From NCBI RefSeq assembly GCF_029892095.1, contig NZ_JARZAE010000004.1, positions 5,332,001 through 5,396,000 of the forward strand: a stretch of DNA of 64,000 bases. Direction: 5' to 3'. A program made the position numbers and the translations under genes. The notes under the pieces are model-generated. The model was not told the DNA's origin, did not search any database, and worked only from the letters and a program-made list of their open reading frames with translations. Below are positions 7,812 through 14,903 of this stretch, one piece after another; positions within the stretch are counted from its first letter, which is position 1, and every line of letters begins with the position of its first letter. Source of the stretch: Kitasatospora sp. MAP12-44. Lineage in GTDB: Bacteria > Actinomycetota > Actinomycetes > Streptomycetales > Streptomycetaceae.

Positions 7812-8017
7812 GGCGAGTCCCCTTTCCTTCGTCACACTGAGGAATCGCCGATTGACAATCCGTGATGACAGGATGCCCGAAAGGGCAGAATTCGGGAAGT
7901 CGGTTATCCACACCCCTGTGGATATGGTCGGGCGATCATTTGAACCGGCTGTTCTTGCCGCGATCATTGTTGAAAACAATTCGGCGTTGGCAGCGGACTT
8001 CTGTCAGTGCCAGCGGG

Positions 8018-8023
8018 TAACGT
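8018..8023 (+). promoter_or_regulatory. -10 element of a probable leaderless promoter
   Basis: TAACGT fits TANNNT and lies 8 nt before the ATG at 8032. No Shine-Dalgarno sequence is present, so the transcript probably begins at or very near the start codon. Confidence 0.45.
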
Positions 8024-8031
8024 CGTGTGCC

Positions 8032-8754
8032 ATGGCAGCCGAACGGGACTCCCAGTCCTCGGCGTCGCCTCGGCGTGCCCGTGCAGCTGCCGGGTCAGGA
8101 GTCGCGACGCCCGGTACCCGTGCGCGACCAGGATCGGAGCGCTCGGAGCACTCCACCCGGGCCCCCGACGACGCGGCCGAGCACTCCACCGCCCCCGCCG
8201 GCCACGGCCCGGTCGAGGTCCGCCGCAGCGCCCGCCGCAGCCGTACGGTCTCCGCCTACCGCGAGGGTGATCGGACGATCGTGCTGATCCCGGCCCGGAT
8301 GTCCCCGGCCGAGGAGCAGCGCTGGGTGGCCCAGATGCTCGACCGGCTGGCCGCCCAGGAGAGCCGCCGCACGCTCGGCGACGACGCGCTGGCCGAGCGC
8401 GCGCATCTGCTCTCCCGGGCCTACCTGGGCGGCCGGGCCAAGCCCGAACAGGTCCGCTGGGTCACCAATCAGAACTCCCGCTGGGCCTCCTGCACCCCCA
8501 GCGAGCGCACCATCAGGCTCTCCCACCGCCTCCAGGGCATGCCGGACTACGTCCTTGAGTACGTGCTGCTGCACGAGCTGGCGCATCTGCTGGTCCCCGA
8601 CCACGGCCCGCGCTTCTGGGCGCTGCTCGAGGCCTACCCGCGCACCGAGCGGGCCCGCGGCTACCTGGAGGGGGTGGCCGCCGCGGCCCGGCTGCCGCAC
8701 ATCCCGGCGGCCCGCGGGGGCGGGTCCGGCGAGGAACCCACCCCCTGCGAGTAG
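8032..8754 (+). CDS. YgjP/SprT-like M48-type metal-dependent hydrolase
   Basis: The C-terminal half holds the zinc-binding motif HELAHLLVPDHGPRFW, an HExxH with a downstream His. It also has the conserved segment NQNSRWASCTPSERTIRLS seen in the YgjP (DUF45) metallopeptidase-like family. The N-terminal 65 residues are low-complexity and probably disordered. Start ATG 8032 is chosen because a TANNNT box lies 8 nt upstream and the frame further up is a shadow of the ThiF-like gene. Function in actinobacteria is not established; the E. coli family is linked to restriction-type operons. A homologous gene sits in the same neighbourhood in mycobacteria. Confidence 0.85.
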   Translation: MAAERDSQSSASPRRARAAAGSGVATPGTRARPGSERSEHSTRAPDDAAEHSTAPAGHGPVEVRRSARRSRTVSAYREGDRTIVLIPARMSPAEEQRWVAQMLDRLAAQESRRTLGDDALAERAHLLSRAYLGGRAKPEQVRWVTNQNSRWASCTPSERTIRLSHRLQGMPDYVLEYVLLHELAHLLVPDHGPRFWALLEAYPRTERARGYLEGVAAAARLPHIPAARGGGSGEEPTPCE

Positions 8755-8769
8755 CGGTGTCAGTCGGTC

Positions 8770-9330
8770 CTAGTCCGTCAGCTTGCGGGCCAGCGCGACC
8801 AGCACCCGGACCGAGTCGTCGGTCAGCTCGGGGAGGCTGTCGTAGTCGAACCAGCGCAGGTCGAGCGACTCCTCACTGATCAGCTCCTGCGCGCCGGGCG
8901 GTGCCACCGCGACGTACTGGACGTCCAGGTGGGTGTTCTCCGGCTTGTCCTTCCCGGTGCAGCGGACCTGGTGGCGGTCGAGCTTGACCGGGCAGGGCAG
9001 GCCGCCGGACTCCAGCAGCGACAGGCCGGCGATGCCGGACTCCTCGGTGGCCTCGCGCAGCGCGGCGGCGGCCAGCGTCGTGTCACCCGGCTCGCAGTGG
9101 CCGCCCATCTGCAGCCAGATCCCGACCTTGGGGTGCAGGGTCAGCAGCACCCGCCCGGCCGTCGGGTCGACGACCACCGCGCTGGCCGTGATGTGGGCCG
9201 GCAGGCAGGAGCGCCAGAGCCCGTCCTGGTGGTCGGCCAGGTGCGCCAGGTAGTCGCGGCGCAACTGCTCCTGTTCGGCGTCGGCTGCGGTCCAGTCGCG
9301 CAGGGCGCGGACGGCGTCGGCGTGGATCAT
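8770..9330 (-). CDS. Nudix hydrolase
   Basis: A 186-residue Nudix protein. The Nudix helix region reads GHCEPGD then LREATEESGI, close to the consensus GX5EX7REUXEEXGU, with the essential REATEE intact and Asp at the first acidic position. Such enzymes hydrolyse nucleoside diphosphates linked to another group, with Mg2+. The substrate cannot be deduced. The start ATG (9328-9330) overlaps the stop of the DUF2342 gene by 4 bp, so the two are translationally coupled. Confidence 0.92.
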   Translation of the reverse strand: MIHADAVRALRDWTAADAEQEQLRRDYLAHLADHQDGLWRSCLPAHITASAVVVDPTAGRVLLTLHPKVGIWLQMGGHCEPGDTTLAAAALREATEESGIAGLSLLESGGLPCPVKLDRHQVRCTGKDKPENTHLDVQYVAVAPPGAQELISEESLDLRWFDYDSLPELTDDSVRVLVALARKLTD

Positions 9331-10832
9331 GCGCTCGGGTCGTCCTTCGGGTCGTCCTTCGGCCGGTCGGTCGGCTCGTCCGTCGGTGCGTCCTTCGGAG
9401 CCTGCCGGCCCGCCGCGGCCTCGCCGAGCAGCTTGTCGATCGCGTCGAAGTCGAGCCCGCCCTCGATCGGCTCCTGGCCGCCGCGGTGCACAAAGCCGTC
9501 CGGGTCGTCCAGGTCGGTGGCGGTCGGCAGCATGTCCGGGTGCTCCCAGAGCGCGTCGCGGCCGCCGATGCCGCGGGCGTCGGCCAGCGAGGCCCACAGC
9601 CGGGAGGCGTCCCGCAGCCGGCGCGGGCGCAGCTCCAGGCCGACCAGCGTCGCGAAGGTCTGCTCGGCCGGCCCGCCGGTGGCGCGGCGGCGGCGCAGCG
9701 TCTCGCGCAGCGCGCCCGCCTGCGGCAGGTGCGGCTCGGCTGCGGCGTGCACCACCGCGTCGACCCAGCCCTCGACCAGCGCCAGCGCCGTCTCCAGCCG
9801 GGCCAGCGCGGCCTTCTGCGCGGGGGTGTCCTCGGGCTGCAGCAGCCCGTTGGAGAGCGCCTCCTGCAGGGCCTCCGGGTTCTCCGGGTCGAGCCGGCCC
9901 ATCAACTCCTCCATCCGGGAGGTGTCGACCTTGATGCCGCGGGCGTAGGCCTCGACGGCGCCGAACAGGTGCGCGCGCAGCCACGGCACATGGGCGAAGA
10001 GCCGCTGGTGCGCGGCCTCGCGCAGCGCGAGGTAGAGCCGCACCTCCTCGACCGGCACGCTCAGGCCCTCGCCGAACTCGGCGACGTTCTGCGGCAGCAG
10101 CGCGGCCTTGCCGGCCGGCGCCAGCGGCAGGCCGACATCGGTCGAGCCGACCACCTCGGCGGCCAGCGCGCCCAGCGCCTGCCCGATCTGGGTGCCGAAC
10201 ATCGCGCCGCCCATCGAGCGCATGACGCCCATCAGCGGGCCGGCCATCGACTGCATCTCCTCGGGCAGCACGCCGCCCATGGCGTTGCCGACCCGCTCGG
10301 CGACCGGGTCGACGAGCTCCTTCCAGACCGGCAGGGTGGCCTCGATCCACTCCGCGCGGCTCCAGGCCACGGCGGTGCCGGCGCCGGAGGGAAACTCGGT
10401 GGCGGAGTCCAACCAGAGGTCGGCCAGCCGGACCGCCTCGGCGACGGCCGAGCGCTCGACGGAGCTCACCGAGCGGTCCTTGGCCTTGCCCTCGGCGGGC
10501 TCGGCCACCACGGTCTGGCGGGCGATGTCCTTGGCCAGCTCCCAGTTGACCGGGCCGCCGTCGAAGGACAGCATCTGGCCGAGCTGCTGGAACGCGGCGC
10601 CCAGGTCACCCGGGTTGAGGCCGCCCATCATGGCGGCGAACGGGTTGTCGCCGCCGGCTCCCCCCGCGCCGCCCATCCCGAAGAGCGCGCCGAACGGGTT
10701 CGCGCCGAAGCCGAACGGCTGCGGCTGGCCGGCTTCGCCGGGCTCACCCTGGCCGGGCTTGCCGGCCTGGTCGTCCTTGCCGTCCTCGGGCTCCTCGGGC
10801 GGAACACCGAATCCGAAGGGGAGGTCGCTCAC
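9327..10832 (-). CDS. DUF2342 zinc-dependent metalloprotease-like protein
   Basis: A 501-residue protein of the actinobacterial DUF2342 family (zinc-dependent metalloprotease / F420-biosynthesis-associated hydrolase in annotations). Typical segments are the Gly/Phe-rich N-terminus (NPFGALFGMGG, NPFAAMMGG), the WSRAEWIE region, and LREAAHQRLFAHVPWL, which carries the presumed metal-site histidine. The C-terminal 30 residues are Asp/Pro/Lys-rich and repetitive (PTDEPTDRPKDDPKDDP). Start GTG 10832 has GAGGAAC upstream; the longer frame to 12359 overlaps the divergent SDR gene and is a shadow. The same gene occurs next to the Nudix and PDZ genes in related genomes. Confidence 0.85.
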   Translation of the reverse strand: MSDLPFGFGVPPEEPEDGKDDQAGKPGQGEPGEAGQPQPFGFGANPFGALFGMGGAGGAGGDNPFAAMMGGLNPGDLGAAFQQLGQMLSFDGGPVNWELAKDIARQTVVAEPAEGKAKDRSVSSVERSAVAEAVRLADLWLDSATEFPSGAGTAVAWSRAEWIEATLPVWKELVDPVAERVGNAMGGVLPEEMQSMAGPLMGVMRSMGGAMFGTQIGQALGALAAEVVGSTDVGLPLAPAGKAALLPQNVAEFGEGLSVPVEEVRLYLALREAAHQRLFAHVPWLRAHLFGAVEAYARGIKVDTSRMEELMGRLDPENPEALQEALSNGLLQPEDTPAQKAALARLETALALVEGWVDAVVHAAAEPHLPQAGALRETLRRRRATGGPAEQTFATLVGLELRPRRLRDASRLWASLADARGIGGRDALWEHPDMLPTATDLDDPDGFVHRGGQEPIEGGLDFDAIDKLLGEAAAGRQAPKDAPTDEPTDRPKDDPKDDPSA

Positions 10833-11024
10833 GGGTTCCTCGATCTGGTCGGCCGTCACGCGCGGGTGGTGTGGCGGGAAATGCAAACAAGGGGACTGCA
10901 GGTGGGGGACGGTTCGAAGCGGGCTCGCCCGCGCCGGGTGCACCGCCGAGCCCTCTCCTCGGGCAGGATGGACGGTACGTGACACTCGTACGTACGCACT
11001 TAAGCTAACCGTGGAGGATGGCCG

Positions 11025-12173
11025 GTGAGTTCCCCGCCCTCGGACGTTCGCTCTGGGCTGACCGGAGGCGAGGAGGCCCAGTCGGCCTGCGGACCACCGT
11101 CTCCAGCCTACGGCGGCCGACCGCTCACCGTCGCCGTCACCGGCGCAGCCGGGGTGCTGGGTTCGCGCCTCGCCGCCCGCCTGGTCGAGTCGCCCGGCGT
11201 CCGCAAGGTCCTCGCGATCGACGACCGCCGCGGCGAGGTGCCGGGGGTGCAGTGGCGGGTGCTCGACGTCCGTGATCCGGCGGTCGCCGAGCGGCTGCGC
11301 GGCGTCGACGTGGTGGTCCACCTCGCGATGGACCTGGGGATGGAGACCGACCCGCGGGCCCGCAGCGCGTACAACGTGCGGGGCGCGCAGACGGTGGTGA
11401 CCGCCGCCGCGGCCGCCGGTGTGCACCGGGTGGTGCTGTGCACCTCGGCGATGGTCTACGGCGCGCTGGCGGACAACGAGGTGCCGCTCGCCGAGGACTC
11501 CGAGCTGCGGGCCACCGAGGAGGCCAGCCTGGTCGGCGACCTGCTGGAGATCGAGCGCCTGGCCCGGCGGGCCCCGCGCGCCCACCCGGGTCTGCAGGTC
11601 ACCGTGCTGCGCCCGGCCGTGGTGGTGGGCCCGGGCGTGGACACCGTGCTGACCAGGCATTTCGAGGCGCCCCGCCTGCTGGTGGTGGCCGGTTCGCGGC
11701 CCTGCTGGCAGTTCTGCCACCTGGACGACCTGGCCTCGGCGCTGGAGTACGCCGTGCTCGGCCTGGTCGAGGGCGAGGTGACGGTCGGCTGCGACGGCTG
11801 GTTGGAGCAGGAGGAGGTCGAGGAGCTCTCCGGGATCCGCCGGATGGAGCTGCCCGCCGCGCTGGCGCTGGGCACGGCGGCCCGGCTGCACCGGCTCGGG
11901 CTCACCCCGGCACCGGCCGGGGATCTGGCCTACACCATGTACCCCTGGGTGGTCTCCGGCAGCCGGCTGCACGAGGTGGGTTGGCGACCGGCCCACACCA
12001 ACGAGCAGGTGCTGGCCGAGCTGCTGGCGCAGGTCTCGGGCAAGCACGCGGTGGCCGGCCGCCGGCTCGGCGGCAAGGAGGCCGCGACCAGCCTGGGCGC
12101 GGCGGGGGCGACGGTGGCCCTGGTGGGCACCGCGGCACTGGTCCGACGGGCCCGCAAGAGGCGCCGGATGTGA
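11025..12173 (+). CDS. NAD(P)-dependent epimerase/dehydratase, extended SDR
   Basis: A 382-residue short-chain dehydrogenase of the extended (nucleotide-sugar epimerase-like) type. The N-terminal cofactor loop is TGAAGVLG, then DDRR for cofactor selection and DVVVHLA. The substrate-site Ser is followed by MVYG, but the usual YxxxK is not obvious after it, so catalysis may be degenerate. The last 40 residues contain a hydrophobic stretch before RRARKRRRM, suggesting a C-terminal membrane anchor. Start GTG 11025 follows GGAGGATG. Divergent from the DUF2342 gene over 192 bp. Substrate unknown. Confidence 0.85.
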   Translation: MSSPPSDVRSGLTGGEEAQSACGPPSPAYGGRPLTVAVTGAAGVLGSRLAARLVESPGVRKVLAIDDRRGEVPGVQWRVLDVRDPAVAERLRGVDVVVHLAMDLGMETDPRARSAYNVRGAQTVVTAAAAAGVHRVVLCTSAMVYGALADNEVPLAEDSELRATEEASLVGDLLEIERLARRAPRAHPGLQVTVLRPAVVVGPGVDTVLTRHFEAPRLLVVAGSRPCWQFCHLDDLASALEYAVLGLVEGEVTVGCDGWLEQEEVEELSGIRRMELPAALALGTAARLHRLGLTPAPAGDLAYTMYPWVVSGSRLHEVGWRPAHTNEQVLAELLAQVSGKHAVAGRRLGGKEAATSLGAAGATVALVGTAALVRRARKRRRM

Positions 12174-12252
12174 GGCTGACCGGGCTGGTGATCCGACGTT
12201 TGGATAATCCGTCAATCGCCGCCGGCTGAGCGGATCGGCCATCATGGGAACC

Positions 12253-12693
12253 ATGTCCGAGAACCACGACCCCATCCGCCTGCTCGCCGTCCGCGAGACC
12301 CCGCTCTCCCTCGACGAGGTGTACGCGGCGGTCGGCGACGACACCGCCGGCGGTACCACCGTCTTCGTCGGGACCGTCCGGGACCACGACGGCGGGAAGT
12401 CGGTGTCCGCGCTGGAGTACAGCGCCCACCCGAGCGCCGTCCAGGAGATGCGGCGGATCGCGGAGAAGGTGGCCGCCGACTACCCGGTCCGCGCGCTGGC
12501 CGCCGTGCACCGGATCGGCCGGCTGGAGATCACCGATGTGGCCGTGATCGTCGCCGTCTCCTGCCCGCACCGCGGCGAGGCCTTCGCCGCCTGCCGCAAG
12601 CTGATCGACGACCTCAAGCACGAGGTGCCGATCTGGAAGCACCAGATCTTCGCCGACGGCGAGGAGGAGTGGGTCGGCGCGGGATCCTGCTGA
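12253..12693 (+). CDS. moaE: Molybdopterin synthase catalytic subunit
   Basis: A 146-residue MoaE. The conserved segments GTVRDHDGG, LEYSAHPSA, VHRIGRL and LKHEVPIWKHQ are all present, the last with the active-site lysines. MoaE with MoaD converts precursor Z to molybdopterin. I place the start at ATG 12253; ATG 12244 in the same frame is possible. No other Moco genes lie nearby, which is common in this group. Confidence 0.93.
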   Translation: MSENHDPIRLLAVRETPLSLDEVYAAVGDDTAGGTTVFVGTVRDHDGGKSVSALEYSAHPSAVQEMRRIAEKVAADYPVRALAAVHRIGRLEITDVAVIVAVSCPHRGEAFAACRKLIDDLKHEVPIWKHQIFADGEEEWVGAGSC

Positions 12694-12824
12694 CCCGCTG
12701 GACCACGGTCATACGATGGCCGCCGAGGGTGGCGCGCGGAGTCCCGTAACTCGGATGGCGCTCCAGCCGTTCTCTCTCCAGGCGGTTAGTGTGCTGATAG
12801 GCACGATGAGCTGGGAGTACGAAG

Positions 12825-13013
12825 ATGGCTGCGCTCGCCTGGTTGGGTATCCCTGTCGTCGCGGGGCTGTTCGCCGTTCTCTGGGCGGCCTGGGCCGCCC
12901 GTCCGCCGCGCGCCACCGGGGACGGTGCCTCGCTCGCCGAGCACCAGCGGTTCAACGCCGCGATGGAGCGCAGCACCGGCTCGCAGGCCCCCGCGGAGCG
13001 GTCCGGTCGGTAG
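12825..13013 (+). CDS. Small conserved membrane protein
   Basis: A 62-residue product. One N-terminal transmembrane helix (residues about 3-24, LAWLGIPVVAGLFAVLWAAW) is followed by a hydrophilic tail with SLAEHQRFNAAMER. Similar short proteins sit directly upstream of the PDZ/Lon-like protease gene in other streptomycetes, so it may be a partner, but no function is known. A GGGAG motif lies 10 nt before the ATG. Confidence 0.75.
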   Translation: MAALAWLGIPVVAGLFAVLWAAWAARPPRATGDGASLAEHQRFNAAMERSTGSQAPAERSGR

Positions 13014-13044
13014 ACCTGGGGGGCGCCGCCCCGCCCTGGTCCCG

Positions 13045-13050
13045 TACTGT
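13045..13050 (+). promoter_or_regulatory. -10 element of a leaderless promoter
   Basis: TACTGT (TANNNT) is followed by 6 nt (CGTGCC) and then the ATG of the PDZ protease gene. The spacing makes the A of ATG the likely first transcribed base. Confidence 0.55.
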
Positions 13051-13056
13051 CGTGCC

Positions 13057-14142
13057 ATGCCACGCCGCTCAGCGACGATGCTCGCCGCCACCCTGCTGCT
13101 GATAGCGCTGCTCTGCGCCTCCGTGCTGATGAACGTGCCGTACACGCAGCTGAGCCCCGGTCCGACGTACAACACGCTCGGGGCACAGGACAAAGCCGGC
13201 ACCCCGGTGATCTCGATCACCGGCCACCAGACCTACCCGACCTCCGGTCACCTCAACATGACCACGGTCCAGGTCACCGGTGCGAGCTACCAGCCGAGCC
13301 TGGTCTCGGTGGTGGTCGGCTGGCTGCGCAACGACGTGCTGGTGGTGCCGCACGACACCATCTACCCGCAGAACCAGACCGATCAGCAGGCCGAGCAGCA
13401 GAACCAGCAGGAGTTCGTCTCCTCGCAGGACAGTGCCAAGACGGCCGCGCTGACCGAGCTCGGCTACCCGGTCGGCACCGAGGTGATCGTCTCCACGGTC
13501 GTCACCGGCAGCCCGTCCGACGGCAAGCTGCACGCGGGCGACCAGATCGTCGCGGTGGACGGCACCAAGATCACCGACGCGACCCAGGTCGCCGCCCTGG
13601 TGACCAAGCACAAGCCCGGCGAGAGCGTGGTCTTCACCGTCGTCCCGCACGGCAAGGACGGACCCACCCCGAACCCGGCCGACGAGAGCCAGGTCACGAT
13701 CGTCACCACCAAGGCGCCCGACGACCCCAATCGGGCGATGGTGGGCATCCTGCCGGGCACCACGCACAGCTTCCCGTTCAAGGTCGACATCGGCCTGCAG
13801 GACGTCGGCGGCCCGAGCGCGGGGCTGATGTTCTCGCTGGGCATCGTGGACAAGCTGACGCCCACCGACCTGACCGCGGGCAAGTTCGTGGCCGGCACCG
13901 GCACCATCACGGACACCGGCCAGGTCGGCCCGATCGGCGGTATCTCGATGAAGGAGATCGCCGCCCGCGACGCCGGGGCGCAGTACTTCCTCACCCCGAG
14001 CGACAACTGCGCCGAGGCGGGCAAGAACACCCCGCACGGGCTGCGGCTGATCAAGGTGGACACCCTGGACGGCGCGCTGAAGGCGCTCGCGCAGATCCGG
14101 GCCGGACAGGACGCGGCACTGCCGTCCTGCCCGGCCTCGTAG
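13057..14142 (+). CDS. Membrane-anchored PDZ / Lon-like (S16) serine protease, YlbL-type
   Basis: A 361-residue protein with an N-terminal signal anchor (residues about 8-27). A PDZ-like domain follows (LHAGDQIVAVDGTKI), then a Lon-type proteolytic domain. The Ser of the Ser/Lys dyad is in GGPSAGLMFSLG, and the Lys is in GGISMKEIAARDAGA. The family acts outside the membrane in quality control. The longer frame from 12925 overlaps the small membrane protein and is unlikely. The position before UPF0182 matches mycobacteria. Confidence 0.92.
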   Translation: MPRRSATMLAATLLLIALLCASVLMNVPYTQLSPGPTYNTLGAQDKAGTPVISITGHQTYPTSGHLNMTTVQVTGASYQPSLVSVVVGWLRNDVLVVPHDTIYPQNQTDQQAEQQNQQEFVSSQDSAKTAALTELGYPVGTEVIVSTVVTGSPSDGKLHAGDQIVAVDGTKITDATQVAALVTKHKPGESVVFTVVPHGKDGPTPNPADESQVTIVTTKAPDDPNRAMVGILPGTTHSFPFKVDIGLQDVGGPSAGLMFSLGIVDKLTPTDLTAGKFVAGTGTITDTGQVGPIGGISMKEIAARDAGAQYFLTPSDNCAEAGKNTPHGLRLIKVDTLDGALKALAQIRAGQDAALPSCPAS

Positions 14143-14150
14143 GACGGGTC

Positions 14151-14714
14151 CTAGGAGAAGGTCGCCAGCAGGGCCTTGGTCAGGCCGGGGACCAGGTCGG
14201 GGCCGGTCAGCACCTCGCGGGCGATGTCCTTCTCGCGCAGCCGCAGGGCGGTCTCGCGCTTGCCGTCGCGCAGCACGGCGGCGGTGATCCGGACCTCCTG
14301 GCGGTCCTGGTGGTTGGCCACCCACTCGGCCAGCTGAGCCTCGGAGGCCTTGCTCGGGCGGCTCTTCTCGGCACCCGGCGGCAGCATCAGGCGCTCGACC
14401 ACCAGGGCGCAGCCGGCCACCATGGCCGGCCACTGGATGGTGCCGAGGAACTCGTCCAGCGCCGTCCCGGCGGGCAGCTCGTCCTGCTCGACCGGGGTCA
14501 GCGCGCCGTCCTGCTCGGGGCCGAGCCCGAGCTGCTTGGCGAGCTTCGGGTCGGTCCGGCGCAGCTCGGCGCTGTCGACCAGGGCGAACAGGCGGGCGGG
14601 CAGGTCCCAGCCGAGCTTGGAGGCGTACTCGTCGATCTCCAGAGCAGCGCGGGTCAGCGGGGTCGCGGCCGGCGGAAGGCCGGTCTCGGCGGGGGTTTCA
14701 AAGGCATCGGACAT
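14151..14714 (-). CDS. PPA1309-family protein
   Basis: A 187-residue cytoplasmic protein typical of the actinobacterial PPA1309 family. Recognisable segments are EIDEYASKLGWDLPARLFALVDSAEL (given here only by its ends), LDEFLGTIQWP, and a C-terminal RETALRLREKD. No catalytic motif is evident and function is unknown. GAGGATTGAGTC precedes the ATG. It converges on the PDZ gene with only 8 bp between the two stops, and diverges from the UPF0182 gene. Confidence 0.85.
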   Translation of the reverse strand: MSDAFETPAETGLPPAATPLTRAALEIDEYASKLGWDLPARLFALVDSAELRRTDPKLAKQLGLGPEQDGALTPVEQDELPAGTALDEFLGTIQWPAMVAGCALVVERLMLPPGAEKSRPSKASEAQLAEWVANHQDRQEVRITAAVLRDGKRETALRLREKDIAREVLTGPDLVPGLTKALLATFS

Positions 14715-14903
14715 GACTCAATCCTCACATGAGCCGGGACCGGGGGGCGCCCGGGAGCCGGTGGATCCGTATGGAACGCGTCCAACGCCTGGGAACTCGG
14801 CTCAAGGCTGATTAAGTTGCACTGGTGGGCTCCGGCAAACCCGGTATCACCCGCTCAGCTCAATCCCATCGGCCGATCCGACCACAACAGCAGAGGTGCC
14901 CCC

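Noticed and set aside
9327..12359. A 1010-codon minus-strand frame covering the SDR gene
   Set aside because: Only the first part (9327-10832) encodes the DUF2342 protein; the rest is an antisense shadow of the well-supported SDR gene and lacks homology.
14771..14818. GGAAC-N19-GTT before the UPF0182 gene as a sigma-R or sigma-E promoter
   Set aside because: The spacing and the C in place of T differ from both consensus forms, unlike the two exact matches at mrx1 and sigR.
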